A stretch of 64,000 bases of DNA from Aeromicrobium erythreum (GTDB taxonomy: Bacteria; Actinomycetota; Actinomycetes; Propionibacteriales; Nocardioidaceae): positions 1,984,001 through 2,048,000 of the forward strand of contig NZ_CP011502.1 of the NCBI RefSeq assembly GCF_001509405.1, read 5' to 3'. Each line of letters begins with the position of its first letter. Within the stretch, counting starts at the first letter, position 1. Positions 23,590 to 32,947 of the stretch are shown piece by piece. Position numbers and translations under genes: made by a program. Below the pieces are notes generated by a model. That model was not told where the DNA came from and did not search any database. It saw only the letters and a program-made list of their open reading frames with translations.

Positions 23590-23595
23590 TAGGAT
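23590..23595 (+). promoter_or_regulatory. Predicted -10 element of the leaderless MBL hydrolase gene
   Basis: TAGGAT ends 7 bases before the ATG at 23603, so the transcript is expected to begin at or next to the start codon. Confidence 0.5.
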
Positions 23596-23602
23596 CAGCA
23601 TC

Positions 23603-24256
23603 ATGACGTACACGGGTGAGGTCGAGGTCGGCGGTCCCGCCGACGTGCAGTCCGCGGGCGACCTGCGGATCACGAAGCTGGCGGTCGGCGAGATGAGCAA
23701 CAACGCGTACCTGCTGCGCTGCGAGCTTACTGGCGAGCAGGTGCTCGTCGACGCCGCGGCCGAGCCCGACCGGCTCCTCGAGCTCGTGGGCGACACCGGA
23801 CTGGCGCGGATCGTCACCACCCACCGTCACCACGACCACTGGGGCGCCCTCGCCGCCGTGAAGGAGGCGACCGGTGCCGAGACGGTGGCCGGGGAGCGCG
23901 ACGCGGAGGGCATCGAGGTCGCGTCGGACCGCACCGTCGCGACCGGCGCGCGCGTGCGGGTCGGGTCGTGCGAGCTCGAGGTGATCGAGGTCGTCGGCCA
24001 CACGCCCGGCTCGATCGTGCTCGCCTACGACGACCCCGACGGCGTGGTGCACCTGTTCGTCGGCGACGACCTGTTCCCCGGTGGCGTCGGCAAGACGTGG
24101 TCACCGGAGGACTTCACCACCCTGATCGGAGAGGTCGAGACGAAGCTGTTCGGCCGCTTCCCTGACGACACGCACGTCTATCCCGGCCACGGGAACGACA
24201 CGACGCTGGGCGCCGAGCGCCCGCACCTGCCGGAGTGGCGCGAGCGCGGCTGGTGA
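23603..24256 (+). CDS. MBL-fold metal-dependent hydrolase
   Basis: The 217-residue product has the metallo-beta-lactamase metal motif in TTHRHHDHW (HxHxDH), a later GHTPGSIVL histidine, the bridging aspartate region FVGDDLFPGG, and a final HVYPGHGND. This pattern is that of glyoxalase II-like hydrolases acting on thioesters or small esters, but the substrate is unknown. It is commonly found beside uvrA in actinobacteria. The ATG at 23603 is preferred because no ribosome site is seen and a TAGGAT hexamer sits at leaderless distance. Confidence 0.88.
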   Translation: MTYTGEVEVGGPADVQSAGDLRITKLAVGEMSNNAYLLRCELTGEQVLVDAAAEPDRLLELVGDTGLARIVTTHRHHDHWGALAAVKEATGAETVAGERDAEGIEVASDRTVATGARVRVGSCELEVIEVVGHTPGSIVLAYDDPDGVVHLFVGDDLFPGGVGKTWSPEDFTTLIGEVETKLFGRFPDDTHVYPGHGNDTTLGAERPHLPEWRERGW

Positions 24257-24320
24257 CTGCGCAGATGGTGACGAGCCGGGCCGCGGCGCCCGCTGACCTG
24301 CGGAACCGCGCGAGGCTGCC

Positions 24321-24326
24321 TACGCT
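24321..24326 (+). promoter_or_regulatory. Predicted -10 element of the leaderless lipoprotein gene
   Basis: TACGCT lies 6 bases before the GTG at 24333, with no ribosome site between. Confidence 0.4.
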
Positions 24327-24332
24327 GCGAGC

Positions 24333-24725
24333 GTGAGATCGTCCGCCGTCGCCGCCGCCGTCCTGGCGCTGACGGCCGGCTGCACCGGGGGCGGGCGCGA
24401 CGACGGGACAGCCCAGCGGGCGTTCGACCAGACGTGCAGCCTGGTGCGCTCGGGCGTGGCCGCGTTCAACGAGAACGACTTCCCCGAGACGATCGAGCGG
24501 TTCCAGGCGGCGCTCGACCCTGCGCGGCGCCTCGCCGACGCGACGGACGACCCGCGGGCCGACGAGCTTCTCGAGGCCGTCGAGTACTACGCCGCGCTGC
24601 CGGCTGACGAGTACCGCAAGGCGTTCGAGTCGTCCCCGGACTTCAAGCGCCACCAGGCCACGACCCTCGGACAGTGCGGCGACGCGCAGCCGGAGGACTC
24701 CCCCGACCAGGAGTCGCAGACCTGA
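24333..24725 (+). CDS. Small putative lipoprotein
   Basis: This 130-residue product is not recognised. It has a short hydrophobic N-terminus ending LTAGC, which is compatible with lipid attachment at C17, then an acidic helical domain with two further cysteines (QTCSLV and GQCGD). It is probably exported and anchored outside the membrane. It lies 76 bases after the MBL hydrolase and converges on the P450 gene with 9 bases between. The lipobox is weak at position -3, so a soluble secreted form remains possible. Confidence 0.6.
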   Translation: MRSSAVAAAVLALTAGCTGGGRDDGTAQRAFDQTCSLVRSGVAAFNENDFPETIERFQAALDPARRLADATDDPRADELLEAVEYYAALPADEYRKAFESSPDFKRHQATTLGQCGDAQPEDSPDQESQT

Positions 24726-24734
24726 CCGACGTGG

Positions 24735-26015
24735 TCAGAAGGTGACGGGAAGCTCGTCGACGCCGTAGACGAACGACAGCTGACGGAACGACAGCTCCGA
24801 CTCCGGCACCGCCAGCGCGAGGTCGGGGAAGCGGCGCAGCAGCCGCGGGAACACGGTGCGCAGCTCCATCCGGGCGAGCTCGGCACCGATGCAGCGGTGG
24901 ATGCCGTGACCGAACGCGAGGTGCCCGCTGCGCGGCACCCGGAAAGGGTCGAAGTCCTCGGGCTTCTCCCCCGCGGCCGCGGCGTCACGGTTCGCGCCGC
25001 TCAGCGACGCGAGCAGCACGTCGCCCTTGCGGATGCGCTGGCCGAACAGCGTCATGTCCTCCTTGGCGAAGCGCGGGAACGCCACCTGGACGACGGAGAG
25101 GTAGCGCAGCAGCTCCTCCACGACGAGGTCGACGTCCTGCGACGTCCCGTTGCGCACGAGGTTGGCGTGCTTCTCCTCGCGCATGAGGACGATCGTGCCG
25201 AGCGCGATCATGCCGGCGGTGGTCTCGAAGCCGCCCGTGAACACGCCGTCGGCGAGCCCGGCGAGGTCGACGTCGCTGATGGCGTCGCCCTCGTCGCGGA
25301 TGATCTGCCCGATCAGGCCCGGCCCCGGGTCACGACGCTGCCGCGCGACGGCGTCGAACAGGAACTCGCGCTGGGCCGACACCGCGCCGAACGCTGCTGC
25401 CGCACCGTTGGTCGCGTCGAACCGTGCGCTGCCGAGCGCGGCGAACGCCTCGCGGTCGTCGTAGTCGAGACCGAGCAGCTCGCAGATCGTCTGGAACGGG
25501 ACGGGGAACGCGAGGTGCTTCGCGAGGTCCCCGGGCGAGCCCGACGCCTCGAAGGCGTCGAGCGCGTCGTCGACGATCCGCTCGACGGCAGGGCCGAGCC
25601 GGGCGAGCCGACGCATCGTGAACTCGGGCGTCACGATCTTGCGCAGCCGCGTGTGCAGCGGAGGGTCGGTGAAGCCCAGTCCGCCGATGTCGTCGGAGGT
25701 GGCCGGACCGTCGCCGTGGAAGAGGTGGCGGATGTCGTTGGAGTAGCTGTCGCGGTCGGTCAGGACGGTGCGGGTCTCGTCGTACCCGGACACCAGGTAG
25801 GCGTTGAACGAGAACGGCAGCGACAGCTTGTGCAGACGCTCCTGGCCGCGGATCTCGGCGAGCCGCGGCACCGGGTCGGTGCCGTGGCGCTGCAGCGGCA
25901 CCTTGGTCGCCTCGGGGATGAAGGAGATGCGCGAGAGGTCGATCCCCTTGCGTCGTACCCGCCGCATGACGAGCGAACCGGCCCAGGACGTCAGCCGTCC
26001 GCGTACGTCGATCAC
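24735..26015 (-). CDS. Cytochrome P450
   Basis: This 426-residue heme monooxygenase shows the heme-thiolate loop FGHGIHRCIG near 368-377, the I-helix oxygen-activating segment GGFETTA near 261, and the ExxR motif EELLR. The N-terminus is soluble, as in bacterial class I enzymes, so it needs a ferredoxin and reductase from elsewhere. The substrate is unknown; no biosynthetic cluster surrounds it. It diverges from an amino acid transporter. The GTG start follows a TAGTAC hexamer by 9 bases, so its leader is very short or absent. Confidence 0.95.
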   Translation of the reverse strand: MIDVRGRLTSWAGSLVMRRVRRKGIDLSRISFIPEATKVPLQRHGTDPVPRLAEIRGQERLHKLSLPFSFNAYLVSGYDETRTVLTDRDSYSNDIRHLFHGDGPATSDDIGGLGFTDPPLHTRLRKIVTPEFTMRRLARLGPAVERIVDDALDAFEASGSPGDLAKHLAFPVPFQTICELLGLDYDDREAFAALGSARFDATNGAAAAFGAVSAQREFLFDAVARQRRDPGPGLIGQIIRDEGDAISDVDLAGLADGVFTGGFETTAGMIALGTIVLMREEKHANLVRNGTSQDVDLVVEELLRYLSVVQVAFPRFAKEDMTLFGQRIRKGDVLLASLSGANRDAAAAGEKPEDFDPFRVPRSGHLAFGHGIHRCIGAELARMELRTVFPRLLRRFPDLALAVPESELSFRQLSFVYGVDELPVTF

Positions 26016-26082
26016 GTAACGAAGGTACTACTGGTGTTGCATCTGACAGGCAGGCGGAGCAAGGTGTCACCCAAACTCTGCG

Positions 26083-26100
26083 CCGGGGCGGACGCCCCGG
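26083..26100 (+). other. Hairpin in the leader of the APC transporter gene
   Basis: CCGGGGC (26083-26089) pairs with GCCCCGG (26094-26100) around a 4-base loop, 24 bases before the ATG. Its role is not known. Confidence 0.4.
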
Positions 26101-26124
26101 TGCGTCCACGAGCGAGGGAGACGC

Positions 26125-27573
26125 ATGACCACCGAGACCGCGGGAGTCCAGGGGCCGACGGAGCTCCGGAGGGTCATGGGGCCGAAGCTCCTCCTCCTGT
26201 TCATCGTCGGTGACATCCTCGGTGCCGGCATCTACGCGGTGACAGGACAGATGGCCGGCAAGGTCGGCGGCCTCGTCTGGCTGCCGTTCCTGCTGGCGTT
26301 CGTCGTGGCCTCGATGACGGCGCTGTCGTACCTCGAGCTCGTCACCAAGTACCCGCAGGCGGCCGGTGCGGCGCTGTACGCGCACAAGGCGTTCGGCATC
26401 CACTTCGTGACCTTCCTCATCGCGTTCGCGGTGGTCTGCTCCGGCATCACGAGTGCGTCGACGTCGGCCAAGACCCTCGCCGACAACTTCACCGGCGGTC
26501 TCGACGTCAACGGCTGGACCGACGGGCCGGCCAGCAGCGGGACGATCGTCGCCATCGCGATGGCCTTCATGATCCTGCTGGCGATCATCAACCTGCGCGG
26601 TGTCGGCGAGAGCGTGAAGTTCAACGTGGTCCTGACCGTCGTCGAGCTGGCGGCGCTCTCCATCGTGATCGGCGTCGGCTTCTACGCGATGACGCAGAAC
26701 GGCGCCGACCTGTCGGAGGTCGTGACCTTCCGCGACTACGAGGACCGCGGCCTGTTCCTGGCCGTCACCGCCGCGACGTCGATCGCCTTCTTCGCGATGG
26801 TCGGGTTCGAGGACGCCGTGAACATGGTCGAGGAGGTCAAGGAGCCGAACAGGATCTTCCCGCGGACCATGCTGACCGGCCTCGGCATCGCGGTGCTGCT
26901 GTACATGCTGGTGGCCGTCTCCGTCGTCACCGTGCTCACTGCACCCGAGCTCAAGGACATCTCCGACTCCGAGGGCCGCGCGCTCCTGGAGGTCGTCTCC
27001 AAGGGAGCGCCCGACTTCCCGATCGACCGCGTGTTCCCGTTCCTCGCCGTCTTCGCGGTGGCCAACACGGCCCTGATCAACATGCTCATGGCGAGCCGGC
27101 TGCTCTACGGCATGGCGAAGCAGGGCGTGCTTCCCCGCCAGCTCGGAGCGGTCCTGCCCGGTCGCCGCACGCCCTGGGTGGCCGTCGCGTTCAGCACGCT
27201 CCTCGCGCTCGGCCTGATCTTCTACGTCACGCGCGACGCCGAGAGCAACGTCGTGGCGAACCTCTCGAACGTCACCGCGTTCCTGCTGCTCTGCGTCTTC
27301 GCGGTGGTCAACGTCGCGTGCCTGATCCTGCGCCGCAACCCCGGCGACGCGAAGCCGAACCACTTCGTGTCCCCAGGGGTCCTGCCTGCGGTCGCCGCCG
27401 TGCTGTGCGTCTTCCTCGCCGGTCCCTGGGTCGAGCGGGACGGTCAGGTGTACGTCATCGCGGGCGTGCTCATGCTGATCGGCGTCGTGCTCTGGGCCAT
27501 CACCTACGCGATCAACCTGATCACCGGCAGCGCGGACAGCGAGTTCGACGACGTCGAGAAGCTCGGTGACTGA
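26125..27573 (+). CDS. APC-superfamily amino acid permease
   Basis: The 482-residue integral membrane protein has about twelve hydrophobic helices and the helix-1 glycine motif GDILGAGIYAVTG typical of amino acid-polyamine-organocation transporters. A charged loop (EEVKEPNRIFPRTM) follows the sixth helix as in the YfnA/CAT-like group. GAGGGAGACGC lies just upstream of the ATG. Substrate specificity cannot be read from the sequence. Its last 8 bases overlap the start of the next gene, so the two are probably coupled. Confidence 0.9.
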   Translation: MTTETAGVQGPTELRRVMGPKLLLLFIVGDILGAGIYAVTGQMAGKVGGLVWLPFLLAFVVASMTALSYLELVTKYPQAAGAALYAHKAFGIHFVTFLIAFAVVCSGITSASTSAKTLADNFTGGLDVNGWTDGPASSGTIVAIAMAFMILLAIINLRGVGESVKFNVVLTVVELAALSIVIGVGFYAMTQNGADLSEVVTFRDYEDRGLFLAVTAATSIAFFAMVGFEDAVNMVEEVKEPNRIFPRTMLTGLGIAVLLYMLVAVSVVTVLTAPELKDISDSEGRALLEVVSKGAPDFPIDRVFPFLAVFAVANTALINMLMASRLLYGMAKQGVLPRQLGAVLPGRRTPWVAVAFSTLLALGLIFYVTRDAESNVVANLSNVTAFLLLCVFAVVNVACLILRRNPGDAKPNHFVSPGVLPAVAAVLCVFLAGPWVERDGQVYVIAGVLMLIGVVLWAITYAINLITGSADSEFDDVEKLGD

Positions 27574-27871
27574 CTCCCCGCACTCGCTCGTCGTGGCCGG
27601 CTGGCTCCGCGTGGGGCCCGCCGACCGCGACGCCTACGTGGCCGCGTGCCGTCCCGTCGTGGAGCTGGCGCGCCGCACCGACGGCTGCCTCGCCTTCGCC
27701 CTGACGGCCGACAGCGTCGACCCCGGCCTCGTCATCGTCCACGAGCACTGGCGCGACGAGGTCGCGCTGCTCGCCTTCCGTGCCCTGCCGGACGACGAGG
27801 AGGTCGAGCTCCCCGACGTGCTCGACGCCGACGTCCGCCGCTACCACGTGCAGGAGGAGGGCCCGGCCTGA
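27566..27871 (+). CDS. Antibiotic biosynthesis monooxygenase (ABM) domain protein
   Basis: The 101-residue protein has the dimeric ferredoxin-like ABM fold, recognisable from GWLRVGPADRDAYVAACRPVVELAR, the TDGCLAFAL strand and VIVHEHWRDEVALLAF. Members are quinol-type monooxygenases, heme-degrading enzymes or stress proteins, and the role here is unknown. It starts at a GTG inside the 3' end of the permease gene, an 8-base overlap. A strong hairpin overlaps its stop codon. Confidence 0.82.
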   Translation: MTDSPHSLVVAGWLRVGPADRDAYVAACRPVVELARRTDGCLAFALTADSVDPGLVIVHEHWRDEVALLAFRALPDDEEVELPDVLDADVRRYHVQEEGPA

Positions 27872-27887
27872 GCCGGACCCTCCTCCT
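27852..27887. terminator. Terminator after the ABM gene
   Basis: Arms 27852-27867 and 27872-27887 pair at 15 of 16 positions around CTGA. The stop codon of the ABM gene lies in the loop. The site is between convergent genes and can serve terC as well. Confidence 0.75.
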
Positions 27888-27917
27888 CGACGCGCGCGGG
27901 ACGCGCCCGCGGTACCG

Positions 27918-28916
27918 CTACTCCTTCGGCGCGCCGTGGTCGTCGTCGACCTTCTCGGGGTGCCGGCGGGAGTACCAGAGGCTGACGACGGTCGTCGTGC
28001 CGAGGATGACGACGATCGCGCCGAGGCTGGCGAGCGTCGGGATCTCGGGGACCTTCACGTGCTCGCCGCCGTTGATGAACGGCAGCTCGTTCTCGTGCAG
28101 CGCGTGGAGCAGCAGCTTGACGCCGATGAACGCGAGCAGCACCGCGAGGCCCTGCGACAGGAACACCAGACGCTTGAGCAGGTCGCCGAGCAGGAAGTAG
28201 AGCTGACGCAGACCCATGAGCGCGAACACGTTGGCCGTGAACACCAGGTACGGCTCCTTGGTGAGGCCGTAGATCGCCGGGATCGAGTCGAGCGCGAACA
28301 GCAGGTCGGTGGTGCCCAGCGCGATGATGACGAGCGCCATCGGGGTCAGCGCGCGGCGACCGTTCTCCTTCACGACGAGCTTGAGGCCGTCCCACTGCTC
28401 GGTGAGGTTGAAGCGACGACGGGCGAACCGGACGACCGCGTTCTCGCCGTCGTCGTCGTGGTCGGTGTCGCGGATCAGGTTGATCGCCGTGTAGATGAGG
28501 AAGGCGCCGAACAGGTAGAAGATCCACGAGAAGTTGTTGATCGCCACGGCACCGACGGCGATGAAGATCCCGCGGAACACCAGCGCGATGATGATGCCGA
28601 CCAGCAGGGCCTCCTGCTGGTACTTCCGCGGCACCTTGAAGCTCGCCATGATGATGATGAAGATGAACAGGTTGTCGATCGACAGGCTGTACTCCGTCAG
28701 CCACCCGGCGAAGAACTCCACGCCGTACTGCGAGCCGTGGTAGCTGAAGGTCCAGATGCCGAAGGCCACCGCCAGCCCGACGTAGATGGCGAGGTAGGTG
28801 GCGCACTCCTTCATCGACGGCTCGTGCGGCTTGCGCGCCACGACGAACACGTCGAACAGGATGATGGCGATGGTCACCCCGACGGTGATGGACCACTCCA
28901 GGGTCGAGACGTTCAC
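27918..28916 (-). CDS. TerC-family membrane protein (probable Mn2+ exporter)
   Basis: The 332-residue membrane protein has both TerC signatures, EYSLSIDNLFIFIIIM and TDLLFALDSIPAIYG, with acidic residues inside the membrane. TerC/Alx/MeeF proteins export manganese, often to load secreted metalloenzymes or limit Mn toxicity. The GTG start has GGAGGAA 6 bases upstream. A yybP-ykoY-type manganese riboswitch precedes it, which supports a manganese role more than the old tellurite name does. Confidence 0.93.
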   Translation of the reverse strand: MNVSTLEWSITVGVTIAIILFDVFVVARKPHEPSMKECATYLAIYVGLAVAFGIWTFSYHGSQYGVEFFAGWLTEYSLSIDNLFIFIIIMASFKVPRKYQQEALLVGIIIALVFRGIFIAVGAVAINNFSWIFYLFGAFLIYTAINLIRDTDHDDDGENAVVRFARRRFNLTEQWDGLKLVVKENGRRALTPMALVIIALGTTDLLFALDSIPAIYGLTKEPYLVFTANVFALMGLRQLYFLLGDLLKRLVFLSQGLAVLLAFIGVKLLLHALHENELPFINGGEHVKVPEIPTLASLGAIVVILGTTTVVSLWYSRRHPEKVDDDHGAPKE

Positions 28917-28923
28917 TCAGGTT

Positions 28924-29048
28924 CCTCCGGTCGACAGACGTGTACCGGAGGTCTCTTCCGCCCGCGGACCGCGGGCCCGCAGCACCGGAGGGTCAGGCGG
29001 ACCCCCGTGATGACGACGCTGCAGCGAAGGAATACTCCCCTCCGCCGG
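28924..29048 (-). promoter_or_regulatory. yybP-ykoY-type manganese riboswitch with translational switch
   Basis: On the minus strand the conserved GGGGAGTA (29040-29033), GTCGTCA and GAGACC elements occur in the right order. P1 pairs CGGAGG (29044-29039) with CCTCCG (28951-28946). P2 pairs TTCC with GGAA (28959-28956), and P3 pairs GCAGC with GCTGC. The 3' strand of P1, CCTCCGGT (28951-28944), can instead pair perfectly with ACCGGAGG (28931-28924), which contains the terC ribosome site. Folding of P1 with Mn2+ would therefore free the site and turn translation on. Confidence 0.88.
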
Positions 29049-29114
29049 ACATTGTTGCAGCCGGCACCGGCCTGGCGCACGGCGCGGGTCGGGCGGCGAG
29101 GGAGCGAGGCGCGC

Positions 29115-29849
29115 TCAGGCCCGACGGTCGAGCTCGGCCGCCACCCGCGCCCGGAAGGCGTCGGCGTCGAGCGTGCTGCCCGGGTCCCACTTGCCCGCGA
29201 GGCTCGTCTCCGCGTGGTAGCGCACGTGGTCGGCGCCGTTGCCCAGTCGCGCGACGATGGCCGCCGCCGCGACGACGGAGGCGTCGAGCTGCGCCGTGGT
29301 CGGCTGCTGGGAGAACGGCTGCTGGGGTGCGTAGTCGATCTCGATGCCGACGTAGGAGACGTTGCCGTCGCCGCCCTCCACCGGGCCGCTCGCTCGGGCC
29401 TCGCCGGCATGGTTGGCGCGACCCGCGGAGATCACGTGGCAGGTGCCGTCGCGGGCGACGAGCACGTGGCACAGCGGACCGCGCAGCCCCGGACGACCGT
29501 CGCGCACGGTGGCGAGCGCCGGCTGCGGGTCCGCTCCCGTGGCGCGGAAGGCCGTGTGGTGCATCAGCACCCCGACCGGGTCGAACGCCCAGGGCCTCCC
29601 CCGTTGGAGCCACCCCGCGTCGCCCTGCACGCGCAGCCCCGCCGTGCGGAGCTCGTCGGCCAACCAGGTCAGCTGCACCCGCCGGCGTCCCGGGATCGGC
29701 AGGTCCCTGACGTACGGCATCCGGTCGAGCACGGCGAGACCACCGACGGCGAGCGTCGTGGCCACGGCCCCGCCGAGCAACATCCGACGGCCGACGGTCG
29801 CCGACGACGACGTCGGGCCGGTGGTCGGCTCCTCGTCGATCCGTGTCAT
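29115..29849 (-). CDS. Peptidoglycan N-acetylmuramoyl-L-alanine amidase (Amidase_2), exported
   Basis: The 244-residue product begins with a twin-arginine-like signal (GRRMLLGGAVATTLAVGGLAVL, about 21-42). A PGRP/Amidase_2 domain follows: zinc histidines in LMHHTAF and DHVRYHAE, a central YVGIEID, and a terminal KWDPGSTLDADAFRARV. It is expected to cleave the amide between muramic acid and the stem peptide outside the membrane. It lies between the terC riboswitch and the aldose epimerase gene, without clear operon partners. Confidence 0.85.
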   Translation of the reverse strand: MTRIDEEPTTGPTSSSATVGRRMLLGGAVATTLAVGGLAVLDRMPYVRDLPIPGRRRVQLTWLADELRTAGLRVQGDAGWLQRGRPWAFDPVGVLMHHTAFRATGADPQPALATVRDGRPGLRGPLCHVLVARDGTCHVISAGRANHAGEARASGPVEGGDGNVSYVGIEIDYAPQQPFSQQPTTAQLDASVVAAAAIVARLGNGADHVRYHAETSLAGKWDPGSTLDADAFRARVAAELDRRA

Positions 29850-29960
29850 CGGGCTGCTCTCGGTCCTGGTCCCGGCGGGACGTCTCAGGACGACGCTACG
29901 GGGCCCGACCCAGCCGCGCCGCCGACGTCGCCGCTCGCACTGCGGTCGGGGGCGCCGGTC

Positions 29961-30749
29961 CTACCGCGTCTCGACGTCGAGCGTGAAGGTGAGGGAGCGC
30001 GCCTGCAGCCAGCGGTGCCAGTCCGGGTGGGCGAAGGCGTCGGGCGGGGCGGTCTGCGGCTCGATGCAGACCGCGTGCTCGGGCTCGCTGTAGACCACCC
30101 ACCAGGGTGCGTCGCTGGACAGCCGCAGCGTGAGCGCATCGCCCCAGCGCACGACGGGGTCGCGAGCGAGCCGGAAGCAGTCGTCCCACGGACCCTCACG
30201 GGGTGCGACGAGGCGACCGGTGGGCAGGGCGCCGTCGCGCTCGACCATCTCGAGGGGTGCGACATCGACGTCGGCCCTCGTGCCGTCGGAGAGCGTGCGT
30301 CGGAACCACGGGTGCAGGCCGAACGACGCGCCCGGACCGGCGCCGTCCCAGGTGAGCGTGCAGACCAGCTGCCGCGGCGTGAGCGCGTAGCGGAGCGTGG
30401 CGCGCCCGCGGACCGGCCACGGGTCGCCCAGCTCGACGGAGAACGCCGCACCGTCGTCGGTCGCGTCGTCCTGCTGCCACACGGCGTCGAGACCGAGACC
30501 GTGCAGCGCGTTCCCATCGCCGTCGAGCGGCAGGGCGTGACGCCGCCCGGCGTGCTCGAGCGTGCCGCCGCCGATCCGTCCCGCCCAGGGCACCATCGGG
30601 TAGCAGCCGCGCGAGATCGACGTCGGCACGCCGGGGACCTCCTGCGTGGAGAGGATCTCCTCCCCCGCGACGGTGAAGGACACGAGCCGGGCCCCGTGCG
30701 AGGGGTCGACCTCGATCGCGAGGTCACCCGCGGTGGCGCGGACGGTCAC
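29961..30749 (-). CDS. Aldose 1-epimerase family protein
   Basis: The 262-residue beta-sandwich protein resembles galactose mutarotase-like enzymes that interconvert the alpha and beta anomers of aldoses. It has [17 protein letters not shown] at the sugar-binding side, the catalytic histidine regions NALHGLGLD and GLHPWF, and EPQTAPPDA with the catalytic glutamate. The GTG start shares bases with the uvrB stop (GTGA), giving a 4-base overlap. The pairing of a mutarotase with uvrB is odd but reads as one transcript. Confidence 0.9.
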   Translation of the reverse strand: MTVRATAGDLAIEVDPSHGARLVSFTVAGEEILSTQEVPGVPTSISRGCYPMVPWAGRIGGGTLEHAGRRHALPLDGDGNALHGLGLDAVWQQDDATDDGAAFSVELGDPWPVRGRATLRYALTPRQLVCTLTWDGAGPGASFGLHPWFRRTLSDGTRADVDVAPLEMVERDGALPTGRLVAPREGPWDDCFRLARDPVVRWGDALTLRLSSDAPWWVVYSEPEHAVCIEPQTAPPDAFAHPDWHRWLQARSLTFTLDVETR

Positions 30750-32830
30750 GCGTGCGCCTCGAGCATGCCGCGCAGCTCCTTCTTGAGCTCCCCGATCTCG
30801 TCGCGCAGCCGCGCCGCGACCTCGAACTGCAGGTCGGCCGCGGCCGTGTGCATCTGCTCGCTCAGCTGCTCGATGAGCGCGGCGAGGTCGGCCGAGGGCA
30901 GGTCGGCGAGGTCGGCCGTGTGCTGGCCGAGCGGCACGGGCGCACCGCGACGCTTGTGGTCGCCGGTGGCGGCGAGCAGCTTGGTCGTGTCGGCGTCCTC
31001 GCGGGCCAGGAGATCGGTGATGTCGCCGATCTTCTTGCGCAGGGGCTGGGGATCGATGCCGCGCTCGGTGTTGTAGGCGACCTGCCGCTCGCGCCGTCGG
31101 TTCGTCTCGTCGATGGCCAGCGCCATCGAGTCCGTGATCCGGTCGGCGTACATGATCACCTGGCCCGACACGTTGCGGGCGGCGCGACCGATCGTCTGGA
31201 TGAGCGAGCGTCCGGAGCGCAGGAAGCCCTCCTTGTCGGCGTCGAGGATCGCCACCAGGCTCACCTCGGGCAGGTCGAGACCCTCGCGCAGCAGGTTGAT
31301 GCCGACGAGCACGTCGTACTCGCCCATGCGCAGCTCGCGCAGCAGCTCGACGCGACGCAGCGTGTCGACCTCGCTGTGCAGGTAGCGCGTGCGGATGCCG
31401 GCCTCGAGCAGGTAGTCGGTGAGGTCCTCGGACATCTTCTTCGTGAGGGTGGTGACGAGCACCCGCTCGTTCTTCTCGACCCGGTCGCGGATCTGCGCCA
31501 CGAGGTCGTCGATCTGGCCCCGCGTGGGCTTGACCAGCACCTCGGGGTCGACGAGGCCGGTGGGACGGATGATCTGCTCGACCACCTCGCCGCCGGTCTT
31601 CTCCATCTCGTAGTTGCCCGGCGTGGCCGAGAGGTAGACGGTCTGGCCGATGCGCTCGAGGAACTCGCTCCACGTGAGCGGACGGTTGTCCATGGCGCTG
31701 GGCAGCCGGAAGCCGTGCTCGACGAGCGTGCGCTTGCGCGACATGTCGCCCTCGTACATGGCGCCGATCTGCGGCACCGTCACGTGCGACTCGTCGAGGA
31801 CGAGCACGAAGTCCTCCGGGAAGTAGTCGAGCAGGCAGTTGGGCGCCGAGCCCGGTGCACGACCGTCCATGTGGCGCGAGTAGTTCTCGATGCCGGAGCA
31901 GGTGCCGACCTGCTGCATCATCTCGATGTCGTAGGTGGTGCGCATGCGCAGCCGCTGTGCCTCGAGCAGGCTGCCCTGCGCCTCGAGCTCGGCCAGCCGG
32001 TCCTTGAGCTCGATCTCGATGCTCTCGATGGCCCGAGTCATGATGTCGGGCCCGACGGCGTAGTGGGTTGCTGCGCCGACGGCCAGCTCGGTGTCCTCGC
32101 TGATCACCTCGCCGGTGAGCGGGTGCAGCGTCATGAGCCGCTCGATCTCGTCGCCGAAGAACTCGATGCGGACGGCCATCTCCTGGTAGACCGGGAAGAT
32201 CTCGAGCGTGTCGCCCTTGACCCGGAAGGTGCCGCGGGTCGGCGCGACGTCGTTGCGGACGTACTGGGCCTGCACGAGCGTGCGCAGGAGCTCCTCGCGT
32301 GGCTTCTCGTCGCCGACCTTGAAGCGGATCATCCGCTCCATGTACTCCTGCGCCGAGCCGAGGCCGTAGATGCACGAGACGGTCGCGACGACGATCACGT
32401 CGCGTCGGGTGAGCAGCGACCAGGTGGCGCTGTGGCGCAGCCGCTCGACCTCCTCGTTGATCGAGGAGTCCTTCTCGATGTAGGTGTCGCTCTGCGGGAC
32501 GTACGCCTCGGGCTGGTAGTAGTCGTAGTAGGAGACGAAGTACTCCACGGCGTTGTTGGGGAGCAGCTCGCGCAGCTCGTTCGCGAACTGGGCGGCCAGC
32601 GTCTTGTTCGGCAGCATCACGAGCATGGGTCGCTGGAGCCGCTCGGCGAGCCAGGCCGTCGTGGCCGTCTTGCCCGTACCGGTCGCACCCATGAGCACGA
32701 CGTCCTGCTCGCCGCCCTCGATCCGCTCCTGCAGCGCCTGGATGGCGGCAGGCTGGTCGCCCGCGGGCTGGTACTCGGAGACGACGGTGAAGGGGGCGAC
32801 CTGGCGGCGCAGCTCGGACAAGGGCCTCAT
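30746..32830 (-). CDS. uvrB: Excinuclease ABC subunit B
   Basis: UvrB is the helicase-like subunit that verifies damage and carries UvrC to the site. The 694-residue protein has Walker [11 protein letters not shown] near 44, the DNA-clamping beta-hairpin [12 protein letters not shown], helicase motif [10 protein letters not shown], the QTIGRAARN motif VI, and a C-terminal UVR helix pair that binds UvrC. The ATG at 32830 has GGTGGAG 6 bases upstream. The frame is open far upstream, but that part has no similarity and overlaps the divergent TetR gene. Confidence 0.97.
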   Translation of the reverse strand: MRPLSELRRQVAPFTVVSEYQPAGDQPAAIQALQERIEGGEQDVVLMGATGTGKTATTAWLAERLQRPMLVMLPNKTLAAQFANELRELLPNNAVEYFVSYYDYYQPEAYVPQSDTYIEKDSSINEEVERLRHSATWSLLTRRDVIVVATVSCIYGLGSAQEYMERMIRFKVGDEKPREELLRTLVQAQYVRNDVAPTRGTFRVKGDTLEIFPVYQEMAVRIEFFGDEIERLMTLHPLTGEVISEDTELAVGAATHYAVGPDIMTRAIESIEIELKDRLAELEAQGSLLEAQRLRMRTTYDIEMMQQVGTCSGIENYSRHMDGRAPGSAPNCLLDYFPEDFVLVLDESHVTVPQIGAMYEGDMSRKRTLVEHGFRLPSAMDNRPLTWSEFLERIGQTVYLSATPGNYEMEKTGGEVVEQIIRPTGLVDPEVLVKPTRGQIDDLVAQIRDRVEKNERVLVTTLTKKMSEDLTDYLLEAGIRTRYLHSEVDTLRRVELLRELRMGEYDVLVGINLLREGLDLPEVSLVAILDADKEGFLRSGRSLIQTIGRAARNVSGQVIMYADRITDSMALAIDETNRRRERQVAYNTERGIDPQPLRKKIGDITDLLAREDADTTKLLAATGDHKRRGAPVPLGQHTADLADLPSADLAALIEQLSEQMHTAAADLQFEVAARLRDEIGELKKELRGMLEAHA

Positions 32831-32876
32831 GTGCTCCACCGTACGACCCGCCACCGACAGTGGCGCGCCCGACGAG

Positions 32877-32888
32877 GTCCGGCCGGAC
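32877..32888. promoter_or_regulatory. 12-bp palindrome between uvrB and the TetR gene
   Basis: GTCCGGCCGGAC is a perfect palindrome in the 117-base divergent region. TetR proteins usually bind palindromes next to their own gene, so it is a candidate operator. Confidence 0.35.
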
Positions 32889-32935
32889 GACCCGCCACGA
32901 CGCACCGGGAGCGACGAGCCGCGCGTCGTCGAGCC

Positions 32936-32941
32936 TAGGAT
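32936..32941 (+). promoter_or_regulatory. Predicted -10 element of the leaderless TetR gene
   Basis: TAGGAT lies 6 bases before the ATG at 32948. Confidence 0.5.
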
Positions 32942-32947
32942 GGATCC

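Noticed and set aside
27918..28916. Tellurite resistance as the role of the TerC protein
   Set aside because: There are no other ter genes nearby, and the upstream manganese riboswitch points to metal export instead.
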